Positions 1 to 12,400 of a DNA stretch of 64,000 bases are shown here, piece by piece (the stretch's first letter is position 1; each line of letters starts with the position of its first letter). Under the pieces are notes generated by a model. That model did not search any database, had not been told where the DNA came from, and saw only the letters and a program-made list of their open reading frames with translations. The DNA lies in contig JAYKYS010000001.1 in the NCBI GenBank assembly GCA_036924285.1, positions 40,919,501 to 40,983,500 of the forward strand, read 5' to 3'. The stretch is from Asterella californica. Taxonomy: Eukaryota > Streptophyta > Marchantiopsida > Marchantiales > Aytoniaceae. The translations under genes and the position numbers were made by a program.

Positions 1-75
1 AAAGCCAACCTCTTGAGTAAACAACCACAGCCAGAAGCCCGGCGCTTTCCTAGGTAGACGGATCACACTCCGACA
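1..75 (+). repeat. End of a Trp-1-family LTR (plus orientation), cut by window edge
   Basis: These bases are the reverse complement of the start of the Trp-1 LTR at 911-985 and finish in CACTCCGACA, the mirror of its TGTCGGAGTG terminus. From 76 onward the sequence is Asp-family 3' region, matching 17985 and downward. This is therefore a second Trp-1-type insertion, opposite in orientation to Trp-1, whose body lies outside the window. Confidence 0.8.
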
Positions 76-910
76 CCGGGGAAGCGCGGGAGATACCAAA
101 CAAAGACGAGAAGCAGTGGGGAAGGAAAGAGAACATGGGAAGAACCTCTACAGTCTTCTGTCTTCTTCCCGGCCTTCCTTCAATCTTCTGCACACTTACG
201 ACTTCGACCCCAGCTCCAATGCGACCCCACTAAGCTGCTGCTGCTGCCAATGCCATGTCACTCCTCAATCGAATAAGGTTCCTCCTCTGATTCCTCGCAG
301 CTGCCCTTCAATGTCTGCTTCCGGGAGTCTTCAGAAGACTCCTTCAGCTCGATGTGCTTCCTACTCTCAGCGATTCACCCTTATCTTCTTCCTAGCTATG
401 AATCGATCCTTGCTCCACTCAATTTCACTCTGCTGCCTTCACTCAACTCGATTATCCTCCAATTCGATCTTCTAGGCCAAAGCAACCTCGATGCGGGAAG
501 CGGGTAGTGTTCTGCGCTAATGCGCTGCCTTCGCATCTTCTCACGCAGTTTAGGGGTTCGCAACCTAGATGACCTACCTGACCTACCCACCACCTCGGTG
601 TTACTGAAAATGCGTGGTTAGGCTTCCGCGATTGTCGTCTTCCGGAAGATACGTGTCTTCCGTCTTCTGCCGTCTTCTGTCTTCCGCCGTCTTCCGTCTT
701 CGGAAGACACAACCGAGAAGACGCTTCTCGGAAGACGGTCGTCTTCCGAAGAAGTAAACTTCTTATTACGGAAAAGGATCGTAAGATCATCTTCCTTCTA
801 AGGAAGCCGTAATCTTATGTAACAAAGCTTCTTCAGTTATACAAACAAGTTATTAATCTTAAAAATTTCAAAAATTCGTGAATCCTGTAAATTGTGGACA
901 CCACATACGC
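76..910 (-). other. Asp-1 3' region downstream of integrase (noncoding in sense)
   Basis: This stretch is the inverted homologue of 17138-17985, the same region of Asp-2. Bases 640-760 are packed with GAAGAC/GTCTTC words, many forming small palindromes. No sense-strand ORF was seen. The left end is cut by another Trp-1-type LTR at 75 and the right end by Trp-1 at 911. Sequence 901-910 continues directly into 9412 once Trp-1 and one copy of ACGC are removed, as the uninterrupted Asp-2 copy near 17130 shows. Confidence 0.8.
116..475 (+). CDS. Antisense ORF in Asp-family 3' region (Asp-1 copy, partial)
   Basis: This is a 119-codon reading frame antisense to Asp-1, lying between integrase and the expected ORF3. 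The same frame is open in Asp-2 at 17588-18178 (196 codons), with roughly ten amino-acid differences over the shared part. It has a Cys cluster (CCCCQC) and is rich in Ser, Leu and Pro, but I recognise no domain. Antisense ORFs downstream of integrase are known in some Tat-lineage plant Ty3 elements, which makes this worth listing. Differences between the copies include replacements as well as silent changes, so coding is unproven. No standard ATG lies before the conserved part. Confidence 0.3.
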   Translation: MGKEREHGKNLYSLLSSSRPSFNLLHTYDFDPSSNATPLSCCCCQCHVTPQSNKVPPLIPRSCPSMSASGSLQKTPSARCASYSQRFTLIFFLAMNRSLLHSISLCCLHSTRLSSNSIF

Positions 911-2177
911 TGTCGGAGTGTAATCCCTCTACCTAGGAAAGCGCCGGGCTTCTGGCTATGGTTGTTCATTCAAGAGGTTGGCTTTCAGGTTACAACAGGG
1001 GCTATAAACACTCACACAGATGTCTAAGATCTAATAATATGCTCAGAAAGCGAAATTCAGGTCTAGCTGGCAGTAATAGGATCCGGCGGCGAACTTTGAC
1101 ACTCACGGAGAAGAAAACTATGAAGGTTCCCCTACATGTAAAGGAGGTACTACTGAACTCACACACGAAGTTTCAGCCTGAGATCAAATTCTGACACGGA
1201 GATATGGACAGAAAAGTTCTGAGCAAGAAAACTACGGCAATTTCTGGTACCTAGCTGGCTATTCCGACCTATAACAGAAGATTGGCTCGATCAATTTCAA
1301 ATATTCTTACAGGATTTGGAGTCTACAGGATGCTGAACACCCCTGTGAAGTTGGGACTCTTGACTGTACACAGAACTCCAGATCTCCTCTTCTGAAGTCG
1401 CTGCTCTAGATTAAGAGCTTTTCAGACCCCTCCAGCTTCAGCGGCCGCCCTGAATTACTCAGTCACTCAATCGATGCGAAACTTTTTGGGAAATCGTAGC
1501 CCTGCTGGCAGAGAACACAACCTCCAAGTTTTGAAGCAATTTCCTCAAATCTGCTGCAAGTGACACTGAAAACACTAAATCCAACAAAAGTGATTCAATT
1601 CTAGCACAATTCGAACTTCAATTGGTCATAACTTCATCTTTATTGACTCAAATCGATCGAAAATTTCACTGGGAGTGCTTGGCATGACGAGCTCTATCCT
1701 CCTGTGCTCTCAGATTTCGAAGATCCCTCACCAAATGCTCGAACTCCACTCTAGAGCTCTGTTTCTAAATTTAGAGTTTAACAAAAGACAAAAACAGACC
1801 AATGGGAGTTCATAGCTCCACTTGGTTGTCCTTTAGTACCATAAACCACGTGGCAACTTAGTTTTACTCCTAGGCTACCACGTCAAGCCCCCTAGAGTGC
1901 CAGCGTAAAACTTAAATTACTTAAAACGACACGCAGCCTCGAAAAATAACTTAAATCAGCTAGAAAGCGTGCATGGGCGACACGCAAATACAACCCATGA
2001 GCTTAAGCCCTATCAACATGGTAATCAACCTACTAAGACTCAAAATAGTGTTAACACCGTATGCAAAGGTGTCAAACATATACATAAACGACTAGAAGTA
2101 ATATAAGCTAACTTCTAGAACTACTAAACTCAAGCGTCGGAGTAGAAATATAACATGTAGCCGCCAAGTAGCGCGAC
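911..2177 (-). repeat. Trp-1 3' LTR
   Basis: Direct repeat of 8129-9411. It lacks a 15-bp stretch present in the other copy near 8345-8360. On the minus strand it should begin TGTCGCGC as in the 5' LTR; here the first bases are altered (CTCTGAACC directly follows GCGCGAC), which suggests a small deletion across the polypurine tract and LTR junction. Confidence 0.92.
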
Positions 2178-2215
2178 CTCTGAACCTGCAAATCCTCCGG
2201 TATGTGCCATCCAGA

Positions 2216-5200
2216 TCAAGACTCTTCAGCTTCGGCTTCAAACTCATCTTCAACCTGCATTGAGTCTTTAGCTTCATCCTCTGTAAACTCTGCAACGTTC
2301 CGATCCTCCCCTCTCCTTCTAAAGAGCTTGATTCTCTTTCCTGCGACTGGTATCTTGAGCACTGCACCATCTAACTCTCTCAAGGAGTATGTGGCATTAT
2401 CATAAACTTCTAACACCACATAAGGTCCAAACCATCTCTTGGAGAACTTTCTGATGGTGCTATGCTGATTATCAAGACTACTATCATGGACTAACACCCA
2501 ATCACCTTCTTTAACTGGTTTGGGTCGTAATCTATGCGTTCTATCAAATCTGTCTTTGTTTCTCTCTCTAGCAGTCTTCAACCTTTCCACAGCTTTGGCA
2601 ACATCCTCAGGTCTCCGTTCTAACTGTTGGATCCTTAATGCAAGAAGATCCTCCGTACTTCTATCATCTTCCCATGGCAAAACATTCCAAGTAGGCACAA
2701 CCTCCTCAATCGGCATCACAGGTTTTTGTCCTAGTATCAACTCTGTTGGCATGTAACCTGTAACGGTACTATGAGTTGTACGATCTGCCCACAAAGCAAA
2801 TGGTAGCAGTCTAGGCCATTCACGGATCTTACCCTTGCAAGCTTTTACCAAAGCTTTGATGATTGGCGAATGACCTCGTTCGCTCTTGCTATTCCCTTCA
2901 GGATTGTAAGCAGTGGTTAACGCCAACTTGATTCCCAATCGCTTGAAGAACTCAACTGCTTCTTGTGAATCCAACTCACCCCTATCTGCAGTGATCTTTC
3001 CCACACACCCATACCTACAAATAACATCTTCAAGTAGAAAGCGGCAGACACTAGCAGTGGTCTTTGTCCTCAGGGCACGGTCTTCGACTTGGTTAGATAG
3101 ATCTTCTCTAGCCAAGACTAGATACCTCATTTGTCCAAGTCCAAATGGCATAGTTACCAGATCAACTACCCATTTGTAATGAATGACTAAAGGATAAGTA
3201 GGATGCAATCCATCACGATGACGTACGTTGGAATACATCTGGCAAGGTATACAGGATGAAACAAATTGCACTACATCTTTATACATACCCTTCCACCAAT
3301 ACTTTTTCTTCATCTTGGCAAATGTAGCCCAAACTCCTCTATGACCGGCCCATAAACTCTCATGGAACTCCTTGATCAGCTTCTGCTGCAATCCCAAGTC
3401 ACATACCACCCGCTGTGGTACACCTCCTTGTAGCTTAGGGCGCTTCCATAGATTTCCTCCATATAAAAAGTACCCATAAGCTGTTCTACGGATCCTCTTG
3501 AAATCTGCATCAGACCAGCCTTCTTGTCTTTCCAATGAACTCAAATAGCGCCCAAGATCCAACCACTCGCCATCATACATAGTTTCCTCAAATAACTCCA
3601 ATGGAGCTGCAAAACAGCTTCTATCTTCTGTAGCAAGAACACTAGAATAGAACTCTGTTCCCACATCCTCCTGGTCATCTATCATTTCCTTCTCATCGTA
3701 ATACCTAGCCCTTGATAACATATCTGCCACAGGATTGTCTTTTCCTGCAATATGTCTAAACTCTGGGTTCAAGGACTTAATATATGCTATCCACCTCAAC
3801 ATAGCAATGTCTGGAGTTGTACAGCTAGTAATCATTCCTAGGAGAGGTAAACAATCTGTCTCTACAACCACAGGTGCCTATCAAGTATTCCTTGTCACTC
3901 TTCATCGCAGTAATTACTCCCCATAGCTCTCTCTTGACCTGAGGGTAGTCTCTCTGCCGTGAACTTAATACCTTAGCACCAAAACGCACCACATATCTAT
4001 TCCCATCCTCATCGTCTTGCCCTACAGCCCATCCAATGCCAATAGGACTAGTATCAACAGTAAGGATAACAGATCTCCCCAACTCATATGTTACCTTCCG
4101 TAGAGTTGGTGGTGAAGCCAAAAGATCCTTCAACTTCCTCATAGACTTGCTTTGCTCCTCTTGCCACTGAAATCTTTGCCCCTTCCTCTGCAGCTTGTAC
4201 AACGGATCTGCTACATGTGCAAAGTGTGGAATCCATATATGATAAAACACACATGCACCTAGAAACCTTCTCACCTCAGTAACCGATCCACACGTCTCCT
4301 TCATTCTTCGAATGACATCAACCTTGTTTGGACAAGGTTTTCGACCATAAGACCCACATAGGTGTCCCACTATTAACACCTCCTGTTCTCCAAATACAGA
4401 CTTTTCTCCTGATAAAGTCAAATGAACCTCCTCCAGTCGACTCAATATCTTATCGCAGTCAACTATATGGTCTGCAACAAACTTACGACACCCCCTCTGA
4501 TCCTTTACCTCATTCTTCTCCTCCTCAGCACATCCTTTGATCGGCACATCATCAAGGAATGGCATAGTTTTTTCAGGAATGAAATCCCTCAAAATTTTAT
4601 TCATGCCATTCATCATATGTGCTATAGAATTGGTAGCACCTTGTGGCAAGGTGCACATTCTTAGTAACCCCAAAGGTGTCCTCATTGTAATCAAGTCTCT
4701 ACTCTCCGAGGATAACTGAAACTGATCATAACCTGAATATAAGTCTCCCATTGAATAGATAGCACGACCAGCAAAAGCCTCTGCAAACTCGTCTACAATA
4801 GATCCTATACCCATATTCCTGATAGTCACCTTGTTAACTGGCTGCATATCTTGAATGAATCTCAAAGCTCCACTCTTCTTCGGAACAGTAAACCATCTGT
4901 TAGAGTAGGGAGCTATAGATGGTTCCAAGATACCCATCCTAATCCTCTCATTGAGCAAGTCTATCAACTTTGGTAGATGAGCTCTAGATACAGGGATAGG
5001 ACGTAGATTCCAAGGCACATGCGGTATAGTAAAGAATACCATAGGTGCAACTACACTTGGATCTACACATCCTACTTCATGTGACTCAAACGCAAACGCC
5101 TTACCATGCCTAGATAGCATCTCCCTGAAGCTCTTCTTCTCTTGCTCGGTAAGAAATCCATCACCTCCAATCTTCAGCTCCTTCAGTGTTGTTTTTGTGA

Positions 5201-5720
5201 ACTGGTGCCCAATTCTTCTCGGTCCTCTGAGCGTCGGTTCTCGTGCAGCTTGCTCCATCTTCTGATTGTAATCGAGTGGCAAAGGCAAAGCCACTGGTTT
5301 GACTTTCTTTGCCACTGACTTGTACTTGGTCTCCACATACACTTCTTGTCGATCTATAAACTTATCAATTACATCATAAAGCTCCTTGGAGCTCACTCTC
5401 ACCACTCTATCTACATCATCTATAGAACTTTCTACTATAGATTTCAACTCCCCTATAGTATCTACCAAATACTGCTCTTCAAACACTTCAGATATGTATT
5501 CATCTCCTGCTAACTCTCTACTATCCCACAAAGACTGCTGTACATACTTCACGTGTTGCCTCTCAAACCTCTTCAGATTCTCAACCTTCCTATAACACAC
5601 TGATCCACATGACGTCAATCCTAAGAAGCTAGTGGATAAAGCTTCATGCTCTACTGGATCAGGCGAGAATCCTAGCTCTACTGTACCGTTGAAGTCTCGC
5701 TCTTCAATGGTACTCTGCCA
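2216..5720 (-). pseudogene. pol: Trp-1 pol ORF2: reverse transcriptase, RNase H, integrase (one frameshift)
   Basis: ORF2 copies element RNA into DNA and integrates it. The frame is open from the -1 slip site near 5720. RT carries the catalytic MPFLDD motif (FLDD replacing the usual YxDD). RNase H shows TVDTSP, VKRELWG and ETDCLPL, with its acidic residues in the expected order. Integrase has an H-H-C-C zinc region (HESLWAGHRG...CIPC), then VVDLV, TADRGEL and SKSERGH, giving D, D and E with 34 residues between the last two. A GPY-type module (WFGPYVV) and an acidic tail (EAEAEES) follow; no chromodomain is visible. A frameshift near 3870, in RNase H just before VVVETD, splits the frame (5618-3825 and 3871-2216). 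Apart from that, the frame runs through to the stop at 2216. Confidence 0.9.
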
Positions 5721-8050
5721 AAACCCCTAGACTCTCTAAACTCCTGAGTAATCTTAGGCAGTGGACGGTCTCTCAAGCTATCGCGATTTCTCTCATGTTC
5801 TGCAGCAACAGTCAAAAACTGAACAGCTCTTTTGCCATCTCTACTACGTATCCTAGCATAAGCTGAACCATCATCCATAACTCGTGTCTCCATTCTAACA
5901 GCAGTAATGTAAGGCTGCCCTAGAATGATAGGATAGGTTGACATGTCTTGCACAAAGAAATTCTGAACATCACTGATGTCACCCACAGTTACCTTGATGT
6001 TGGGACAAGCATCATAGAGTTCTCCCCTCTGGTTGTTGGCAGCACGGATAAGCCATCCATGGTCGGTGTCTATGGGTCACCTTCCACGCTTGTACAACTC
6101 CTTAGACATCAGATTAATCTCTGAGCCGTGATCAATCAATGCCACCACAGGTTCCTCTAGATCTCCCAGTTTCACTAAGGTCTCTGTGGTTGCTCTCGCC
6201 CAATGGTTGTGAGAATAATGGCTCTTCTGTGATGCTTCCACCTCATCTTCAAACCTCACGTGCTGATCTGATCTTCCCTCTGATACTTGAGAGCAATAAC
6301 CAGCAATGTCATCTTCCTCATCTTCCGACAGTTTGATCCCTAGAGCGTTAAGCGTAGCTCCTTCACCCAAAATCTGACGTTTCCTCTTGATGATATCTAT
6401 AATAACCTCATGGAACTCACGCTTTGCAATCCCAAGAATCTCACCCAAAGTAAACTCAACTTTCCCATTCAAGATACGATTCTCTAACACCTGCTTCAAG
6501 TCTGTAACAATCTCAATGTCAGACTGAAGTTTGTATGCAGGCATCTTACCCTTCTCCTTGCTTCTCTCCTTCTCCTTTGGTGTTGTAGGTGGTAGATCCT
6601 CCATAGTCTCCTCCCGAGTAGGTGTTGTCTCCTGCCTTGTCTCTGGTCTAGCCTTTTCACTCCTGGTAGCAGGTCGTTTGGCTGTAGAAGCCTCACCTGC
6701 ATCCTCCCTCCTGCGTTTTTCTTCTAGTACACCTTCATGATGACTTCTTGCAACATAAGCATGCACTGACATAGTGTCTACATGGTCATTCCATCCTGTA
6801 GTTTCTCGAATTGAGTTGCCAACCCTCCGTAGCACATCCTTGTCTAACTCTGTTCTAGCTACGGACCGCACTACATCAGACCACAACCCAGTAGTCCCTT
6901 TCTATCTCTCCATTTCCATTTTCACTCCACACGTAGCAGCATTCACAAGAGAAACAGCATGTGATGCTGATATCTCATTCACAAGTCTCTTCATACCACC
7001 CTTGCCAAAGTTGGTTCCCATCATCATCCCAGTCTCTCTCAAATGGATCTTACCATCCTTGAAGAAGATAAGATCCTTCCTCAATGCATCTGAAAACTCT
7101 CCACAATCTCTTCTTACATGGTCTAGGCTATCGCACCATATACAACGATGAACAAAACCTTCTCTCATCTGAGGTCTCTGCATAGCAGGCTGTACATTCT
7201 GCTCCTTCTCTTCTAACCTAGTGAGCTTAAGCTTAAGCTCCTTCATACCCTTAATCAACTCATCAAGCGGTGAGTCTTCCTCTCTAGCAATTACCAAAGC
7301 GGGTTTAGTAGGCAACTGCTTGACAGGAATTATCAGAGGTGCTGCTTCACTTACCACCACCTTGTCTCTTCTTCTCTGTCTCTTGGTCAGCAAAGAGACA
7401 GCCTCTTCAACCTCCTTCCAATCAGTCTTCAATCCTCTCTCCTACATCTTGTCTTCCAACAACAGCTCAAGCTTCTCCTGAATAGTCACGTCCGCTGGTT
7501 GTAGGAAAAGCTCCGTCTTCTCCACCTCTAGTGTAAGCTTCTCTGTCCTAGAAAGCTGAGCATATTGACGATCAAACTCTCTTAACAACTCATTTACAGA
7601 CAAACCTTTGTTAGACTTAACCACACACTCCAAGAACGTTCTCTTGGTCACCCTTTCTGAGTCTTCAGTGTAGTACTCCTCCTTCAAAGCTCGCATAAAG
7701 CTCTCCCAACTCTGTCCTTGCTGCTGCTTGAGCTCCTTCACACGCCTACGAATCTCAGGGACAACAGCAAGTTCAAAGTTCTCCACCATCTCCTTCTCAG
7801 GTACCTTGTTCACCTCCATCTCCTTAGCATAGTATCGCACGTACTTGGAAATATCTGTCGCCTTGAACTGGTCCATCTGATGCACCACAGATTGCAACGC
7901 CTTGGTTGCTAATACCTCCTTCCTCTCTGTGCTCTGCTGCTGCTGCATAAACATGTGAAAAGCTTGGAACATCTTCATCGTAGCAGCATCCAACTGAGCA
8001 GGTTGCTGAGCAACAGCAGCACCTCCACTTGATGATCCTTGATTGGCCAT
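5678..8050 (-). pseudogene. gag: Trp-1 ORF1: Gag with one zinc knuckle, fused to aspartic protease (broken)
   Basis: Starts at the ATG at 8050 (MANQGSSSG), about 80 bp after the 5' LTR. The capsid-like region is helical and charged. A single CCHC knuckle (RCIWCDSLDHVRRDC) lies around 7120-7165. The protease motif is LIDHGSEIN, with DHG in place of DSG/DTG, as in every Trp-lineage copy here. Three lesions separate it from Trp-2: a frameshift at about 7440 after LLLEDK, a TAG at 6902, and a TGA at 6077 replacing the Trp codon found in Trp-2 (KKWPID). After the protease the frame runs on to a stop at 5678, overlapping ORF2 in the -1 frame. Confidence 0.88.
5720..5726 (-). promoter_or_regulatory. 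Putative -1 ribosomal slip site GGGTTTT (Trp-1)
   Basis: In the ORF1 frame this reads AGG GGT TTT GGC, i.e. G GGT TTT, a canonical X XXY YYZ heptamer. Slipping back one base opens the ORF2 frame (WQSTIEERD...), which runs into RT. The same position holds GGGTTTT in Trp-4 and GGATTTT in Trp-2 and Trp-3. Function is inferred; I did not fold a downstream structure. Confidence 0.6.
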
Positions 8051-8097
8051 GATATCTGATCATATAACACTCTCAAGAAAACTCCCACCCTAGGTGT

Positions 8098-8115
8098 TTC
8101 ACGTCGAGTTCATCA
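8098..8115 (-). other. Primer-binding site, degenerate, tRNA-Trp type (Trp-1)
   Basis: Minus-strand TGATGAACTCGACGTGAA corresponds to TGGTGAACTCGACGTGAA in Trp-2, which is complementary to the 3' end of plant tRNA-Trp as I remember it, with one mismatch. It sits 13 nt from the LTR end instead of the 3 nt seen in Trp-2, the spacer being a run of T on the minus strand. Confidence 0.6.
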
Positions 8116-8128
8116 AAAAAAGAGAGTA

Positions 8129-9411
8129 TGTCGGAGTGTAATCCGTCTACCTAGGAAAGCGCCGGGCTTTTGGCTGTGGTTGTTCACTCAAGAGGTTGGC
8201 TTTCAGGTTACAACAGGGGCTATAAACACTCACACAGATGTCTAAGATCTAGTAATATGCTCAGAAAGCGAAATTCAGGTCTAGTTGGCAGTAATAGGAT
8301 CCGGCGGTGAACTTTGACACTCACGGAGAAGAAAACTATGAAGGCTTAGACTTCTAAACTTCCCCTACATGTAAAGGAGGTACTACTGAACTCACACACG
8401 AAGTTTCAGCCTGAGATCAAATTCTGACACGGAGATATGGACAGAAAAGTTCTGAGCAAGAAAACTACGGCAATTTCTGGTACCTAGCTGGCTATTCCGA
8501 CCTATAACAGAAGACTGGCTCGATCAATTTCAAATATTCTTACAGGATTTGGAGTCTACAGGATGCTGAACACCCCTGTGAAGTTGGGACTCTTGACTGT
8601 ACACAGAACTCCAGATCTCCTCCTATGAAGTCGCTGCTCTAGATTAAGAGCTTTTCAGACCCCTCCAGCTTCAGCGGCCGCCCTGAATTACTTAGTCACT
8701 CAATCGATGCGAAACTTTTTGGGAAATCGTAGCCCTGCTGGCAGAGAACACAACCTCCAAGTTTTGAAGCAATTTCCTCAAATCTGCTGCAAGTGACACT
8801 GAAAACACTAAATCCAACAAAAGTGATTCAATTCTAGCACAATTCGAACTTCAATTGGTCATAACTTCGTCTTTATTGACTCAAATCGATCGAAAATTTC
8901 ACTGGGAGTGCTTGGCATGACGAGCTCTATCCTCCTGTGCTCTCAGATTTCGAAGATCCCTCACCAAATGCTCGAACTCCACTCTAGAGCTCTGTTTCTA
9001 AATTTAGAGTTTAACAAAAGACAAAAACAGACCAATGGGAGTTCATAGCTCCACTTGGTTGTCCTTTAGTACCATACACTACGTGGCAACTTAGTTTTAC
9101 TCATAGGCTACCACGTCAAGCCCCCTAGAGTGCCAGCGTAAAACTTACATTACTTAAAACGACACGCAGCCTCGAAAAATAACTTAAATCAGCTAGAAAG
9201 CGTGCATGGGCGACACGCAAATACAACCCATGAGCTTAAGCCCTATCAACATGGTAATCAACCTACTAAGACTCAAAATAGTGTTAACACCGTATGCAAA
9301 GGTGTCAAACATATACATAAACGACTAGAAGTAATATAAGCTAACTTCTAGAACTACTAAACTCAAGCGTCGGAGTAGAAATATAACATGTAGCCGCCAA
9401 GTAGCGCGACA
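8129..9411 (-). repeat. Trp-1 5' LTR
   Basis: 1283 bp, direct repeat of 911-2177. It begins TGTCGCGC on the minus strand at 9411 and ends CTCCGACA at 8129. The outer flank is ACGCCCACC, continuing Asp-1 sequence. Confidence 0.93.
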
Positions 9412-9467
9412 ACGCCCACCCTCACATGTTTGCGTCCCCACAAACATCAGCGCTTCAGCACTTCTGT
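9412..9467 (-). other. Asp-1 sequence between integrase stop and Trp-1 insertion point
   Basis: Matches 17075-17130 of Asp-2 in inverted orientation (ACGCAAACATGTGAGGGTGGGCGT and flanks). It includes the right copy of the Trp-1 target duplication ACGC at 9412-9415. Confidence 0.85.
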
Positions 9468-12400
9468 TCACGTCCCGTACTTCTTGACACGCCACCCATT
9501 TACACGAGTGGTCATCAACGTACCATCTAACTCTTCCAACTGCAAGGAGCCATTGGTGAAGACCTCCAAGACTCGGTAAGGACCCATCCAGCGAAATAAA
9601 GCTTCTTAGGGAACTTGAGATGTCGATTGTTGTAGAGAAGAACCAAGTCCCCATCTGCGACGGTCACCTTCTTCAGCTTGTCATCATAGTTCACCTTACG
9701 TTGCGCTTGTACTTCGTATGTCTTCTCCAAAGCTGCATTCCTGTCTTCTTCGAACTCTACAAAGTTCAAAAGACGCTGCTCCTGGCTTCCTCTTCTTCCA
9801 TGCGTTCTGTTACGGCTAACCGGTAAGTGGGGACCTCTAACTCGATGAACACAATAGGTGTCATGCAATAAGTTAGGTAGAAGGGTGTCCTCTGGGTCAT
9901 GACTTTGGGTGAAATCCTGAAAGTCCATAACACAGATGGCAATTTCGTGTCCCAATCATACGCATGGTTAATAGTTACCTTATTCAGGATATTACATAGA
10001 AGACCATTCGACTTCTCTGTCAGTTCGTTAGCTTTCGAGTTGTACGACGTCGTCTTTCGATGCTTTATCTTGAAGTACTGGGTCAGGAGGGAAATAGTCT
10101 CATTTAAAAAATGAGTACCTCTATCTGATACCAATTCGAGCGGACATCCGTATCGAGTGATAATATTGGGCCAGAGGAATCTGGCTACCATTACGGCGTC
10201 GTTCTTCCTTGTGGCTTCGCCTTCCACCATCTTGGTAGCATAGTCGGTAGCTATCAAAATATACCATGCTCGCGTACTTCTAGCCACCGGGGCGATAGAC
10301 CCAACAAAGTCGATTCCCCACTTTTCAAAAGGAGCAAGCGGAAGAATGGGAGTAAGAGGCCACCTAGTAGTAGTTGTTGGTCTTCCCATCCTCTGGCACG
10401 CATCACATTTCCTGATCTCCTGAAAAGTGTCTCTGTACATGGTCGACCACCAGTATCCGGCGTCCAACATCTTCTTCACTGTGATCTTCAGCGCGTAGTG
10501 ACCCCCAGCATCTTCGTAGTGAAGACCCGTGATCACTGGCTTAGTCTTTGAAGGCTCAAGACATCGCCTTAGCTTCTCGTCATGTCCCTTCCTAAACATG
10601 ATACCCTGGAAGATGGCGTAAGGACATGCCTTGTGTAAGAAGATAGCCTTCTGCTCCGCATCCAATCCCTCGGGATATTGTTGGTCTTCCAAGAACTTCC
10701 TCAAGTCCTTGAAGATCAATTTTTCTGTGGAAGTCGCAAAGACTGGATCAGAAGATCTAGTCTCGTCTTCTGGGAAGCAGGTGGTACGCCCCCCCTCAGA
10801 TGAAAGTGTCTCCGCGAAAACTGAAAATAGCTTCTCGTCAAGGAACTCATCTTCCACTTCATCTTCTCGTCGTTCCGTCTCTAATCTGGATAGGTAGTCA
10901 GCATTAATATGCTGTCTTCCAAGCCTGTACTCAACTGTGTAAGTAAATTCTTGGAGTAGAAGAATCCACCTAGCTATCCTACTAGACAAATCTGCTTTTT
11001 TCATGAGATGTTTCAAAGAAAAATGATCCACAAAGAAGACAAACGGATTGGCTAGAAGATAGTGCCTAAACTTCCTACATGAGTAAATCATGCCAAGACA
11101 CTCCCTTTCAGTTGTAGAGTACTTCTTCTCTGCATCACTGAGTTGTCTTCCCGCATAGTAGATGAGAAAATCCTTCTTCTTCTCATCTTTCTGACTCAAT
11201 ACCACCCCTATGGCGAAAGCAGAAACATCCACATAAATATGGAAGACTCTCTCCCAATCAGGTGGTCTTAGGACAGGAGATTCGGACAGAAGCCTCTTCA
11301 TTTCTTCGAATGCTTCCTGCTGCTCAGAAGACCAAATGTACGGTTCGTCCTTCTTCAGCAACTTGGTAAGTCTTCCTGCTACCTCTGCATATCCTGCCCA
11401 AGAAGCTTCTCAACTGAGTCAGGTTAGCAGGTGGGTGAAGTTTCATGATGACCTTCACCTTGGCGCAGTCGACTTCTATACCTCTTCCAGAAATCCTATG
11501 TCCTAGCAAAATTCCCTCTAACATACAAAAGAAGCACTTCTATGGGTGAAGAGTCAAACGATGTTCTCTACACTTCAAAAAACACTTCCTTAGAAATATC
11601 AGGTGATCTTCATTCGATCCAAACACACAAAAATCATCCAAGAAGATCTCCATGAAAGTGCGAAGATACTCCTTGAAGATTGTAATCATCAATCTCTGGA
11701 ATGTGGCGAGCGCGTTGCATAAACCAAACGACATTTGATTGTATGCATACGTGCCTCAATCAGTAGTGAAAGTGGTTTTCGACTTGTCTTCTTCTCTGAT
11801 TGAAACTTGGTTGTACCCAGAATACCCATCCAGGAAGCTGTAGAACTCATGTCCTGCTACCTGGTCTAACACAGAATCGGTGAATGGTAAAGGATGGTGA
11901 TCCTTTTTCGTGGTCAAGTTCAGCTTCCGGAAGTCATGAGTCACTCGGATCTTACCAGTCTGCTTCTTTGGCACGATGACAATAGGAGCTACCCACTCAC
12001 TACTAAGTACTGGGAAGATGACTCCCGTCTTCAAGTATTGGTCGATCTGGTCCTTCACCAGAAGTGATACTTGGGGTTGAGCCGATACTGCCTCTGTCGT
12101 GCAGGAACAACGCCTTCCAACAAGTCAATGCGATGCTCTCCCAACTCTCGAGGTATGTCCTTCATGTCTTCTATGGTCCAAGCGAAGACATCCTGGAACT
12201 CCGTCAAAAGTTCTCTAAAGTCTTCCAACTGTTGGTCCTCGATCACCTTGGAAAGCTTCAGCTTCTTCCCAGGAGCAACCTCTATTTCTTGAAGATCATC
12301 CGGGTTTATCATTCCTTCAGTGTGACTGTACTCACTAGCACCAAAGTATTCCGGTTTGGGAGCTTCTTCCAGTTCAGATTCATCTTCTGGAAGACCAACT

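Larger units (their letters stand above)
911..9411 (-). mobile_element. Trp-1: Ty3/gypsy retrotransposon, full length with both LTRs, defective
   Basis: This is a complete minus-strand element with LTRs at 911-2177 and 8129-9411, flanked by the 4-bp duplication ACGC (907-910 and 9412-9415). The LTR termini are TGTCG...CGACA. Order from the right is 5' LTR, degenerate tRNA-Trp primer site, gag-protease ORF1, a -1 slip site, RT-RNase H-integrase ORF2 and 3' LTR. LTRs differ by roughly 16 substitutions and one 15-bp indel, so it is moderately young. ORF1 has one frameshift and two stops, and ORF2 one frameshift. Confidence 0.93.
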
